A stretch of 64,000 nt of DNA from assembly GCA_029204225.1 (NCBI GenBank), contig CM055107.1, positions 14,318,900 to 14,382,899 of the forward strand, written 5' to 3'. The position numbers were made by a program, and so were the translations under genes. Shown here one piece after another: positions 42,948 through 53,778 of this stretch. Source of the stretch: Diphasiastrum complanatum. Its lineage: Eukaryota > Streptophyta > Lycopodiopsida > Lycopodiales > Lycopodiaceae. The notes under the pieces are model-generated. The model saw only the letters and a program-made list of their open reading frames with translations. It was not told the origin of the DNA and made no database searches. Numbering within the stretch: the first letter of the stretch is position 1; each line of letters begins with the position of its first letter.

Positions 42948-43250
42948 ATGGATGTTTGTTTCCTTAGTTCTTTAGATTTTGGTCCTAATGACCTTATTTG
43001 CATTAAAGGTCAAGTTAATGATCAAGTTGTTAATGTTCTTTTTGACACGGGATCCACTCATAACTTTATTAATGTAAATTTGGTGCAGACGCTAAACCTT
43101 CCTACCAAAAAAAGTGACAAAAAATACCGTGTGACAATGGCATCGGGAAGTAATTTCGATTTGATGGATTTTATTGTTCCTGATGTAGAATTGCACATTC
43201 AGGATTACCTTGAAAAACTCAAGGACTATATGAGTCCGATCCTTTTTTTG
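42948..43250 (+). pseudogene. Gypsy aspartic protease fragment
   Basis: The frame contains VNVLFDTGSTHNFIN, the D-T-G active site of retropepsin, and downstream TMASGSNFDLMDF. At about 43260 it jumps directly into sequence that normally precedes integrase (LIRNMILFRKGKVCVPEN). RT and RNase H have therefore been deleted, without a stop at the junction. Protease would mature the polyprotein. Confidence 0.85.
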
Positions 43251-43259
43251 TATTGGCAA

Positions 43260-44330
43260 CAAGTACTTTCGGGGGTCGATTCAGGTCTGCAAGATTCCTC
43301 GAATCAGGGAAAGACTGAAACGGATTTCCTAATTCGAAACATGATTTTGTTTCGTAAAGGAAAGGTGTGTGTACCGGAGAATGACACTGTAAGGGCCCAA
43401 ATCTTGCATGAGTCATGATAGTCCATGCGCATGACATCCGGGTATACAAAGAACACTTGACTTAGTTCAAAGGCAATTTTGGTGGCCTAAGATGAAAAGT
43501 CAGGTAGTGGCCTATGTACTTAAATGTACTAAGTGCCAGTTAAATAAAGCAGAGAGGCTAAAAGCTAGTGGCCTATTACATCCTTTAGATATTCCTACTG
43601 GAAAGTGGGAAAGTATATCTATGGATTTTGTGGTCGGGCTTCCACGTACAGGGAAGGGCCACAATTCGGTTTGGGTCATTGTTGACAGACTTACGGAGTT
43701 TGCTCAATTTATCCCAACGAAAACTACTGTTAAAGCTTCAGAACTAGCTCAACTGTTTGTTGAGAAATTTTTTTGACTGTACGAGCTGCCTTGTGATATT
43801 GTCAGTGACCGTGACCCAAAATTCACTGGGAATTTTTGGCAAGCAGTATTTGAAAAGTTGGAAACAACTTTAAGTTTGAGTTCTACAGATCATCCGAAAT
43901 CAGACGGTCAAACGGAAAGGACCAATCAAACGATGGAGGATATGCTTCGAGCATATGTGGGCCATCGGCAATCTGATTGGGAACAGTACCTTCCACTAGT
44001 AGAATTTGCATATAACAGTGCAAAACATTCAAACTAGACTTTCCAGTTAACATTGAAATTCATCCTGTTAGTAAGTTGAAACCCTCGTTGGGGGTTGGGG
44101 AGACCCTGGTCCTTGTGGAAGATCTAGTGGAACTTCTTCGTGATGAGTCCGTGAGTGGACCACCTGAACCCGAGGCAATTGTTAATAGCCGACAGAGGAC
44201 TCTACGGAGTAGAGTGCTTCGGGAATTATTAGTTAGGTGGAGGGGCAAATCAAAAGAGGAGGATACCTGGGAAAAGGAGGCTAATCTCCAGAAGAATTTT
44301 CCGAATTTTTCCCTACAAGGAAAAATTTAA
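43260..44330 (+). pseudogene. Gypsy integrase and chromodomain, with internal deletion
   Basis: The zinc-binding part is split by a stop near 43420; CTKCQLNKAERL supplies its Cys pair. Core motifs are MDFVVGLPRTGKG (first Asp), IVSDRDPKFTGNFW (second Asp) and KSDGQTERTNQTMEDMLRAY (Glu), with a TGA at 43774 between the first two. After AYNSAKHSN the sequence skips the usual C-terminal part and resumes at HPVSKLKPSLG. The chromodomain follows: RVLRELLVRWRGKSKEEDTW and LQKNFPNFSLQ. All three catalytic acids are present, but the gene is interrupted. Confidence 0.87.
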
Positions 44331-44346
44331 GTTTAGGGGGAAGGAA
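44331..44346 (+). other. Polypurine tract of the Gypsy element
   Basis: AGTTTAGGGGGAAGGAA directly precedes TGTTACATACCTATG, the LTR start at 44347. Confidence 0.7.
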
Positions 44347-45060
44347 TGTTACATACCTATGTAACTAGCAGTACTTCAGATCCCTATTAGTCCATTTAGT
44401 GTTGGGGGCTAAATGGCAAGGTTATTACATATTCCTCCAAGAATCTATGCAATAGATGTTTCTCCTAAATAACTTTCTATCACCTACTTCTCCCCCTTTT
44501 AATAGGAAACTACACGTGTTTTCAAGAGTCTCATGTAAGTCTAGATAGGTGAAGAACTTAGAAAAATCTTGAAAGTCATAAATATGTGTTGCATCAAAAA
44601 CTTAATACAGTTAATAATGTCCCAACACATTTCCCTGAATGACTTATTCAAAGATTTTCAGTATTATCCATAGAGTATTGACCTGTATAATCAGAAAAAG
44701 ATTTATTAATCATTCAAGGAGGAGTTACCATATAATAGAAAACATGTTATTAACCATTTATGTGACATCATCCAAGGTTGTCAGGTAATAACAATCACCA
44801 TTCCAAGAATCACATGAAATCAGTTAATTAGTGTTAAGAAAATATATTCTAAGAATAAAGAAATAGCTTGTAGGGTCTCCGGTTTTGTAAATTTGAGATA
44901 TCCAGAAGAGGTCATGACCAATATTTCAAATTTTTGACAAAACACCCTCTTGTGATCAATAGTACTGAGCATCATTCAAGGTTTATGGTCGTACTATGAT
45001 CAACCTGATCCAGGTAGTTTCAAATCTTGTAGGGTCATAGATTTGGTGGGTGAGCAACCC
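44347..45060 (+). mobile_element. 3' LTR start plus dispersed repeat shared with 56745-57080
   Basis: The LTR begins TGTTACATACCTATGTAACT. From about 44400 to 44720 the sequence matches, in inverse orientation, 56745-57080 (shared TGTTGGGACATTA, GATGCAACACATATTT, AGGAGATT-like and AAGGGGGAGAAGT words). Either the repeat is part of the LTR family or it is a separate insertion. The end is not located. Confidence 0.5.
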
Positions 45061-45868
45061 TCCGCCTATCAAGAAGGGTTAGTTCCACTAGGATAGATCT
45101 CTAACTATATTTAGTAGTCTACTTTAGTTGTCTTCTAACCAACACTACTCTAACCCCACCAACCTAACACTAACCACACATGCCATGCATAATAGTAGTG
45201 AAAGAGAGCAAAAAGAGCGAGTTAGAGGGAGGTCTCTCACATGCTAATGCCATTATACTAATGTATTTGCCATCCAAAGTTTCTTTGGTCCCAAGTTCAA
45301 ACCTCCCCTTGGTTGGCAACCAAGAAGCATTATACTAATGTAATAACATTAAAAACATTAAACAATGAAAATAGCAAGAGTCATGAAAATAGCAACATCC
45401 ACAAAGAATAGCATTAGAAAGATGGCAAAGCATATGAGGATGTTTGAGTGCTCAAATTGGTAGAGTTTCATCCTCTCAATTAGCATGTCACATGGAGTAG
45501 AAGAGGTGCCTTTTTATTCTTGGGGAGGCCCTTGCCCCTTTGCTTCTATTGGCTACTTCATTGAGGGAAGGCTTGAGATCCTAGCCCAAAGAAAACACAA
45601 CTAGATCTATGGTACACATAGAAGCACACTCCACCTACCAACAGTTTGACTTTGACTACTAGTTAGAACTTAACCAACTTAATCAGCTTAGACTTTGGGC
45701 CATTTTACATTATCCTATTTAAATGGCCCAAGTCTATTTTATTTCATAATACAATATTTTACATGTGCTCATTGGGCTATGGACTTATGCACGCACAAGA
45801 TGCCACGGCCCTCACACCTAATTTCCTATTTTTGACCTTATTTTATTTATTTACTAAAAATGCCCTCA
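45061..45868 (-). mobile_element. LTR-like sequence, copy B of the 35413-35869 family (inner part degraded)
   Basis: On the minus strand CAAGTTGGGGGCCCTAT (PPT-like) precedes TGAGGGCATTTTTAGTA at 45868. About 60 bases in, a stretch GCATCTTGTGCGTGCATAAG aligns with the GCACCCTGCGTGTGTAAG of copies A and C. Similarity then fades, and 45061-45700 is otherwise unassigned. Confidence 0.45.
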
Positions 45869-45929
45869 ATAGGGCCCCCAACTTGAAGTAGTGCTGGTCC
45901 CTTGACACTATGGAGTTAATACGGCCCAC

Positions 45930-46238
45930 GGGTTTTATGGCGGCGCTTTATTAGATAACCCATAACCTGCTCCATATATTCGACTCAAGCGAAGTTGTGT
46001 TCATCGGCCGCTGGAAAAAATGCTTTGTGGACGCCCTCCAGCCAAAATTGGGCAATCCAGGTTTGAAATTTATTGGGCCAGGGAGGGCCTAGCCGCTTTG
46101 TAATCATCGAGCTTGTCGGATGCCATGGCTTTATTAGGATTAAAGAATACTGTAGGTAAAATATCATCCCATTCCGGCATCAAAAATTCCATATCGTGGG
46201 CAAATTCGACGGCCGCACGAACTGTGGGATACAGACAC
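45930..46238 (-). pseudogene. Decayed relative of the unknown ORF at 35921-36772
   Basis: In one minus-strand frame 46230-46090 reads YPTVRAAVEFAHDMEFLMPE, then WDDILPTVFFNPNKAMASDK. This parallels DPIVRQSVIFANDL, WDDCLPPLAFNPN and MASDK of the 283-codon ORF. After a frameshift it continues FQTWIAQFWLEGVHKAFFPA, parallel to the ECFFPHKYNF region, and VEYMEQVMG, parallel to LEFMEKVQY. It is truncated at 46238 by a plus-strand LTR. The conserved spacing of motifs despite decay argues for a real protein family. Confidence 0.6.
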
Positions 46239-46414
46239 TGTTGGATTTATCTCCTCTACTCTCTAAATCCCATGTTAATCTACTTCCAGTAATTGCTGCA
46301 TATTTGCTTGCATTATCGCACAGCTCAACTACTAAAGACGAGTTATTCTGTTCACCCATTTGTTACTAACAGTGCACGCACTGAGAAAATTTTTCCGGCA
46401 TGGTATCAGAGCCA
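46239..46414 (+). mobile_element. Short (162-bp) LTR and PBS of a Copia-like element
   Basis: TGTTGGATTTATC starts at 46239 and TTCCGGCA ends at 46400. TGGTATCAGAGCCA (PBS) occupies 46401-46414. The length is short, near that of TRIM-type elements. No matching 3' LTR was found, so the left end rests on the TG and on the abrupt end of the neighbouring ORF. Confidence 0.55.
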
Positions 46415-46619
46415 TATGATACTATTCTCTAATTATTTAGGGCTTTAATATTAGAAACCATCTGATTTCTTAAGCAGTTTTATGTCAGAGCTATTTCTAT
46501 AGCCTGATAAGCTTCTCACAAAATCTGATCCTACTAGCCGATAGTTTTCTTGTTCTACAACTTAACACTAGATTCTCACAGTGGATCGACAACCGCATGT
46601 GCATGAAAGAGAAAAAAAC

Positions 46620-46864
46620 TTCTTAAGATGAAGATGACCCCAGCAATGAGTCTGATGAACAAAGTGACAACGACGAAGCGGATGAGCGAAGCGGATGAGC
46701 GAAGCGATGACAATGAGTCAGATGAGCAAAGCTACGATGAAAGTCAAGTCCTAGATCCAAATACAGTTGCAGGTAACAAAAGTCCAATTCAATATTCAGA
46801 TCAAATTGCAACAATAGATGGTAAAAATCATTCAGACAAAAGTCAAGGTTCAAATCAGATGTGA
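46620..46864 (+). pseudogene. Acidic S/D/E-rich ORF broken by a 13-bp tandem duplication
   Basis: The codons are rich in Asp, Glu, Ser, Asn and Gln (for example SDDNESDEQSYDESQ). A perfect tandem copy of GATGAGCGAAGCG (46681-46693, 46694-46706) shifts the frame by one. The acidic reading upstream is in one frame and downstream in another. The sequence lies about 200 bases after the PBS of the short-LTR element and might be its leader ORF. No known domain is seen. Confidence 0.35.
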
Positions 46865-47071
46865 AGATAATTGAACATCCTTTCGGGTTTCACTTCAACC
46901 ATCAAAGTCTAGAACTTGACCTACATCAATGCCTTAATTTGGTCAATGGACAAGCAACTATGGGTTGTCAAATTGAGAATATTGCTATGCTCAAATAAAC
47001 TTGATCAAGGCATTCACCAAACTTTCAGAATGAGGACTATAAGGCACGGATATTCCATGGCTTAAAATTGA

Positions 47072-47413
47072 GTGACTATTATAAGGATCCAATCTACGAA
47101 CCATTTCAAATTGATTTGGGAGCTTTTGAGAATATTTTTTAATTTTGACAACAATCTAATGGAGTCTGAGGTAAGCAACAAGCATATTATCCGCAATGAA
47201 GAGATTTCACTATTCCATGGAAATCCAACTCATATCAGTACTTTGGGTTATGGTTCGATGCCTCATGGATCCATTAGTCAAGAGCTTCAAGTGGCTTCTG
47301 TTGGAGAACCCTATTCTTATGGATTTTCTAGAACTCAATTGCCAATATCTAATTCGCGTGCTTATCCAGAATGTATGGACGTGAATTGTCAATTATCAGA
47401 TATGCAACATTAA
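47072..47413 (+). other. Unassigned 113-codon ORF
   Basis: An open frame with no motif I recognise (central GNPTHISTLGYGSMPHGS). It may be internal sequence of the short-LTR element. Whether it is coding is doubtful. Confidence 0.15.
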
Positions 47414-47449
47414 GCATTCACCATAAGCAATCACCAAAGAAGCCAGAAG

Positions 47450-47628
47450 AAGAACACACTATCAATCTATCACACTATAACATTCTGAATGTAAAATGTA
47501 CATATAGACCCTAAACCCTGATACAGAGGGAGAACCTAGGAGTAGACTACTTACAACTAGTAATAAAGTACATCGTAAACAATAACTAAGAAGTGTAACA
47601 ATGAAGTTTATCATTGATTTCTAACACT
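47450..47628 (-). mobile_element. PPT and 3' LTR start of a minus-strand Copia element
   Basis: On the minus strand ATTGAGGGAGAG (47629-47640) precedes TGTTAGAAATCAATGATAAA. The inner end is not resolved. Confidence 0.55.
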
Positions 47629-47639
47629 CTCCCTCAATG

Positions 47640-49087
47640 ATAAAATTACATTCTTCTATTCCTAGTAGAGTACGAAACTTTTCAAATTTACATCTACCTA
47701 ATGACTTAGTAAAAATATCTGCCACTTGATCTTCAGATTTACTAAAAACAAGATCAATGGCTCCATCAAGAATTTTCTCTCGAACAAAATGATAATGTAT
47801 TTCAATGTGCTTGGTTCGAGCATGTAAAACTGGATTTTTGGCAAGGTGAATGCAGCTTTGATTGTCGCAAGATATAGTAGTTGCATCCACCTGTGGTTGA
47901 CCTAAATCCACAAGCAATCTTCGTAACCATACCGCTTCTTGTGCTGCATTGCTGAGTGCTCGATATTCAGCTTTCGTTGAGGATAAGGCTACTGTAGGTT
48001 GCTTTTTGTTGCTCCATTAAACTGCAGCCGTACCATAACTGAATGTATGACCACTGGTAGACCTTCTGTCATCAATATTATCTACCCAATCAGCATCTGT
48101 ATATTCTATCAATATTGGCACTTCAGGCTGATCATACTTCAAACCAAAATTCAATGTCCCTCGAATGTATCTGAGAATACGTTTAGTAGGCTTCTAGTGT
48201 GTTTGACTAGGATCTTGCATAAATTGACTAACAACACCAACATCATAAGAAATATCAGGTCGTGTGTGTGTCAAATAAATCAAACTACCCACCAGTTATC
48301 TATACAAATAAACATCCACTTTCTCAGATTCATCATATGCATTAAGCTTCGTGTTGACATCCATAGGTGTACTCAAAGGCTTACAATCCTGCATATTGAA
48401 CTTATAAAGCAAATCTCGTGCATATTTGCTTTGTATAAGAAAGACCACATTTTCCTTTTGCCATACTTCAATGCCAAGACAATAGTGCATTAATCCTAGA
48501 TCGCTCATGTCAAAGGCATTGGAAAGATCTGATTTGATTTCATCAATTAAGCTCTCATTTCTTCATGTAATAATCAAATCATCCACGTACAGCACAACGA
48601 GTACTATATCTGAATCTTGCCTTAGAATGTAAAGATTAGGATCAGCATCACTCTTTACCATTTCCCTTCACTTAAAGTATTCATCAATGCAAGAGTTACT
48701 CGCCCGTGGTGCTTGCTTCAATCCATAAATAGCTTTGTTGAGCTTACAAACAAGGTGCTCTCTCCCTGGTTCAACTATCCTTGAGGTCGTACTAAGTACA
48801 CCTCTTCATCCAGCACTCCATTAAGAAAAGCATACTTAACATCCATCTGCTGGATCTTCCAACCATAGAAAGCAGAAATAGCAATGACAGAACATATAGT
48901 TACCATCTTAGCTACGGGTGCGAAGGTTTCCTCAAAATCAATACCTTCCTGCTGGTCAAATCCTCTCGCAACCAACCGTGCTTTGTATTTGTTGAGTTGC
49001 CCATCAGTTCCATATTTGATCTTGTATATCCATTTGCAAGTGATAGGCGTCCCTTTAATGTTCAGTTTCTGGATTGAGTTATAATTG
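47640..49087 (-). pseudogene. Copia reverse transcriptase and RNase H, 5'-truncated
   Basis: On the minus strand RT begins near 49087 (WIYKIKYGTDGQLNKYKARL) and continues GFDQQEGIDFEETFAPVAKM, WKIQQMDVKYAFLNGVLDEE, then after breaks LYVDDLIIT (catalytic YVDD box, 48579-48596) and LGLMHYCLGIEVWQ. RNase H follows with DDRRSTSGHTFS, VALSSTKAEYRALSNAAQEA, WLRRLL, ISCDNQSCIHLAKNPVLHAR and VADIFTKSLGRCKFEKFR to 47621. Stops occur near 48775, 48555, 48296 and in the RNase H. This is the only Copia RT in the window. Gag, protease and integrase are missing at the 49087 break. Confidence 0.88.
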
Positions 49088-49089
49088 TC

Positions 49090-49690
49090 TGAGACTTGAT
49101 GGATCTCCTAGAGATTTTGGTTGATTGAATTGTTGTATTTTAGAATAATTGGATATTCTAAGAATATTTGTACCAAGAAGCACTATTATCTACAAGAAAT
49201 TGTGGATAGGATTTAGACTATTAGAATAATAAATTTTCTTTAGCTTTTGGACTTGATATCAGAAATAAAGAGTTAATTCACCCAGTGATTCATGTAATTG
49301 GGATTACATGAAGGCGATAAACTTCTATTTGGAGAAGATCAACTCATTTGAAAGATTTATAGCTTAGCGTATCTTTGGGTTTTGAGTTAGTACTCATGTG
49401 GAGAGATAAGCCATTGAAGAATTGTTGTATCTTTGAGTACTTATTCAAATGGAAAGATCAGACTAAGAATTCATTAGAGAAAATTTGAGCACAAAAGAGG
49501 CCTTTAAAAAAAATACCTTTTATTTTTTTTTCTCAAACATTTTTTCCACATGGACCAATCAAAACACTCAAATTTGAAATCTACGTAATGTAGCTCCTTC
49601 AAATTGATTTTTTTTTTTCTTTTTAAAAGAACTATAATTTAAGTCATTTTATATGTAGTATATATAATATGCAACTCAACAAAAAAAAAA
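49090..49690. other. Unassigned AT-rich sequence
   Basis: No gene or element motif is recognised. Long T and A runs are present near 49520-49690. Confidence 0.4.
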
Positions 49691-49693
49691 AAC

Positions 49694-49992
49694 AGTGTAA
49701 CTTTTAAACAGCAGCTCAGATTGAGACTATTTTGGTGCCATTAGAAAGCACTCAATGAGAGCTTTTCAATGACACCCAAGACGACCCAGTTTCAAGCTAC
49801 GATGAAGAAATTATGGCCAGTCAAAGTTTTGGTCGGCAACACTTGGTCAACCCGATTACCAGTTTGACCTGGAACTTCTTCACCGTAGATTGAAACTGGT
49901 CATGTTGGGTGTCATTGAAAAGCTCTCGTCAACGGCTTTCTAATGGCACTGTAATTGTCTCAATATGAACTGCCATTCGAAAGTTATGATTT
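49694..49992. repeat. Foldback: about 115-bp imperfect inverted repeat with about 68-bp loop
   Basis: The left arm is about 49694-49808 and the right arm about 49877-49992. Paired stretches include GTGCCATTAGAAAGC with its complement in the right arm and GAGAGCTTTTCAATGACACC with GGTGTCATTGAAAAGCTCTC. No flanking target-site duplication was identified, and there is no ORF. Confidence 0.85.
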
Positions 49993-50238
49993 TTTTTTTT
50001 CAACCATTGACTATACTATGCACATAATAGCTAACCATCGAAGACTGTGGGCAAGACTGCGAGTAGAAAAAGATTTTATTTTAGTATTTTACATTGCCAA
50101 AAATTTGTCATCCTACTTGCCAATCCTTATAGGGCCCTTTTCAAAGCCAAATTTTCTCTAATGATAATTCTTGGTTAAAAGTTGAAAGCTTAAGGAATAA
50201 TTTTGTGTCTTCTCTTTTCCGTTCTAAGGACAGAACCT

Positions 50239-50588
50239 GCTTAAGGGAGGAAGAATGTTACGACCATATTCAGCTAAGGACATGGAATAGTCCTAATATG
50301 GTAGGCCGGCCCTTCGGTATTCGAGTTTGTTAGCCATGTCGAGGTCTGTTTGTGACTAATGACCTTGAGAGGACCCAGACACTCTAATTGAGACATATGG
50401 AGTAGTGCATGTACTTGTAATGGATATAGGCAGGAGGACTGCATGAAGAGTTGTGACCTATTTATAGTTGACCCATGGGAATTGCATGGGTTCATGCACA
50501 TGAATCTACTCTCTATATATTGAGGTAGGGATTCTCCCATCGACAACTTGGGTTCAGGTTACCTATTGCTCTCTTCTCCTCAAGTATT
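50239..50588 (+). mobile_element. Gypsy-type PPT and LTR fragment, cut by a Copia insertion
   Basis: ACCTGCTTAAGGGAGGAAGAA precedes TGTTACGACCATATTC at 50256, typical of a Gypsy 3' end. The fragment includes a TATA-like CTCTATATATTG near 50513 and stops at 50588, where a Copia LTR starts. Confidence 0.6.
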
Positions 50589-52069
50589 TGTTAAATTTAC
50601 ACAAGCTAGTTTGCACAATTACCACTTGTAAATGACTTTGAGGCCATGTTGTGGGGTGTCACACGTGCCAAAAGCATAGGATACCTGTTTCTAAGTCAAA
50701 TCATTAACCTAGCTTTGGAATGGTACCTTTGGGATATGTCCAAAGAGTGTGGGTAGAGAAAAAGTAGGAGCTAAAAATGGCATTTTTCTTATTGTTTTTG
50801 GATCTCAAGGCATTGACCCTAAATAGGGTGGATCAAGTGGATCTTTAGGTTAGATATTAGGGTTGGGTTATGATGAATACATAGAAGCTCTAATATGCTC
50901 ATATCTGTGCTCTACATGTATAAATATGTGATGAGATTTCCATCCAATTATGAGCAAATCGAGATTTTCCTTCTTGACTAGTTTGAGTCTATGATTTGAT
51001 TGATGAATGCTATTGGCATATAATTTTTTGTGATGATTGAATGAGTCTGGAGTTGCAGGTACAGTACACAGGCAGCAGCAAGCCATACTTTCACACATGT
51101 GAAGAGTTTTGGAGCTAATTCATGGAGTTCAAGCCAAGATAAGCTAGGAATCAATGCATTGATTAGTAATCTAGCTTCTAGATCTTGTTTGGATCTTAAG
51201 TAGGTGCTTTCTCCATCATTTCTAGGATCAAATGGGATTATTTTGGTGCATTTTTATCATGGTATCAGAGCCATTCCAAGAAATGAGCTTCACTTCATGC
51301 TAGAATCATAGATTTTGATGCAATTCAAGCATTGATTGCTATCTAGACATAATCTATGAGTAGTACCTTCAATTCTTGATCGATTTGAGTGAAGAGAGAT
51401 CTAATGTTTTTTTATTTACAGGCTTTTTAGCTTCAAAATCTGAGTTTTGGTCATCTCTTATCAATTGGATCAAAATAACAAGTTTTTTGCACTTTCATCA
51501 TGTTGATGCTACTAGATTTGTGGAGTCTATCACAAGGAATAGTTTTCAATCAATCAAAAGGAAGGTAGATTCTTATCTTTGGAACTATAATAGGTTGTTC
51601 TTAGACTTAGAGATCTTAGAAATTCAATTTTGGGATCAGCCCAAAGACTTTGATAAGTGCTCATCAAGGAATGCAATTCTAGTCAAGATTGTGTTGAATT
51701 TTTGCTTGATTTGTGAGACAGTTTGGATTAATTATTGCATGATGATTCAACCTGATCTTGTAGGAATGATTTGAAGATGCATTTATGTGCATATGATTCC
51801 TTTTGGATTCAGGTTAGGTAAATATTGTATCCTTGTGAAGTTGAGATCAAGGAGGAGGCAATTCTAGATCCAATTTTTATTTTTGCAAATTCAAGCTAGT
51901 TTTCATTCTTGTTGACATTAAGAGATTTGATTTGGCTTAAGATCAGATAGGATCTTATTGAGAGGTCAAATTCTGAGCTTTTTCAAGTCCCTAGATAGTG
52001 GGATAGCTAGTCTTTCAATCATTTCTATTTTGCATCTATTCTTGTGATCAAGATCTTGTTTAAATATAG

Positions 52070-52789
52070 ATGGCTTCAATAAATGCATATTTTTTGGATT
52101 CACATGATAGATTGAATGCTTCTAATTACTCAATTTGAAAGCTAAGAATGGAATAAATTCTTATTTTACAAGATCTAATGGATATAGTGAGTGGTGAAGA
52201 GGATGAACCCATTCACCCTCAAGAAGCTACAAAATACAAAAGGAGGTGCAAGGTTGCTCTCCATTGTATAGAAATGAATGTAGCTAATGAGCTTCTTAAG
52301 GAGGTAGGTGCTTGTACCTCGGCTCAAGAAGCATGGGAAACTCTTCAAAAGATATACGAATCCAAGAATACTTCAAGGTTGCTATCCTTGAATAATCAAA
52401 TCCTTCAATGTTTTCAAGCTAAAGGAGAGAGTGGACATTCATATGTGTTGAGAGTTAAGGACTTAAACAAGGAGCTTGCTTACATAGGAGATTCCATTAA
52501 GGAAAGTGAACTTGTTCAACTAATCTTGAATGGTTTGAGTGTGGATTTTGCTAACCTAGTGCAAGGCTATGCAATTATGGGCAAGTTGCCCTCACTTGAA
52601 GATCTCCAAGGAGTCCTCATGGCCGAGGAGAGTAGGAGAACTCACATCAAGTCAAGGATGGAGAAGCTCTCCCTCAATGATGGAGATGACAAGCCAAGAT
52701 CAAGAGCAAATCCAAAGACAAGGGTGCTTCATTCAAGAAGAACCAAGTCAAAAGTGAAGATCAAGAAGGATCTTCAAGTCCAAGCTTGA
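52070..52789 (+). pseudogene. Copia gag with two early nonsense changes
   Basis: The gag starts at MASINAYFLDSHDRLNASNY. TGA replaces the conserved Trp codon, and TAA follows eight codons later, at the position of a Ser codon in the related gag at 15548. The rest is intact: ALHCIEMNVANELLKEVG, AWETLQKIYESKNTSR, YVLRVKDLNKELAYIGDSI and LPSLEDLQGVLMAEES. It ends in a basic K/R/S region with a stop at 52787-52789. The next frame, beginning at 52786, carries the zinc knuckle. The ordered similarity to 15548-16318 indicates the same lineage. Confidence 0.87.
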
Positions 52790-53570
52790 GCAAGCCAAAG
52801 AAGGATAAGTCGAAGATCAAATGCTACTTTTGTGGCAAGATGGGGCACTATGCCTTGGAGTGCTTCAAGAAGAAGCAATCTCAAAGTCAAGCAAACCTAG
52901 GCCAAGAGGAAGAGGAGAGCTCTCATGAAGATTCACTCATAATGTCAAGTTTCTCATCTTCAAGCATAAGAGGTGAAGACCCTTGGTGGATAGATAGTGG
53001 GGCTAGCTCCCACATGACAAGTAAGAGAGAGTATTTCTCAAACTTATCTACCTATGATGGACCTATCAAGTCAATTTTTACAGCAAATGATTATGCTTGT
53101 AAGGTAGAAGGCATAGGATCCATACCTTTATGCTTGGGATCTTCAAGGAAGATCAAGATTGATGGAGTACTTTGCATTCCTAGTATCACTAAGAACTTTC
53201 TTAGTGTAGGACAATTGCTTGACAATGGTTTGATTGTGGAGTTCACCACAAATGCATGTAACTTCAAGAAGGATGGCAAGATCATTTCTAGAGGCATAAG
53301 ATTTGGAAGATTATTCAAATTAGATGACTATGTGGATGCTAATATTGTGATGCTAGCCGAGGAGACCAAACTATCCAACCATAGTCTTTGGCACAAAAGA
53401 CTTGGTCACATCAACTCAAAGTCCATGGAGGTCATGTGCAAGGAGGAGCTTGCCTTAGGACTTCCAAGATCCTTGGAAAAAGAGGAGAAAGTATGTGAAG
53501 CATGTGCTCTATCAAAAGCGCATAAGAAGCCCTTCTCAATAACAACATTTCAGCCGAACACCTTGCAACC
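52786..53570 (+). CDS. Copia zinc knuckle, protease and GAG-pre-integrase
   Basis: An open frame in order: CCHC zinc knuckle CYFCGKMGHYALEC (nucleic-acid binding), protease active site WWIDSGASSHMTSKREYFS, VLCIPSITKNFLSVGQLLD, then GAG-pre-integrase WHKRLGHINSKSMEVM and CEACALSKAHKKPF. At about 53548 the expected integrase core is missing and the sequence passes into the RNase H tail. All metal-binding and protease residues look intact, making this the best-preserved Copia frame in the window. Confidence 0.87.
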
Positions 53571-53778
53571 AATCCAATCTTCCATGCAACGTCAAAACAT
53601 ATCGAGATCTATCATCATTTTGTGAGAGGGAAGATGCAATCAAAGGAGATATCTTTGGAGCATGTGGCAAGTAGTGAATGTATTGTTGATATCCTCACTA
53701 AACCACTTCAAAGAGCTGCATTTGTGAAGTTAAGATCAACCCTAGGGTTGATAAGCAAGTCTATGTTATCTTCAAACT
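53550..53778 (+). pseudogene. Copia RNase H tail fused after an integrase-RT deletion
   Basis: In the other frame the sequence reads SAEHLATNPIFHATSKHIEI, HHFVRGKMQSKEISLEHVAS, IVDILTKPLQ and KLRSTLGLISKS, ending at a stop just before the PPT. The junction with the upstream frame at about 53550 removes the integrase core, the whole RT and the first part of RNase H. Confidence 0.85.

Noticed and set aside
45280-45480. Possible tRNA-derived SINE (TGGTAGAGTT and GTTCAAACC words)
   Set aside because: The A- and B-box-like words are in the wrong order and spacing for a pol III promoter, and no tRNA cloverleaf can be drawn.
51376-51774. 132-codon ORF in the leader of the Copia element at 50589
   Set aside because: It precedes gag, has no gag motif and lies in the AT-rich untranslated leader. 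No relative is seen in the leader of the related element at 14743.
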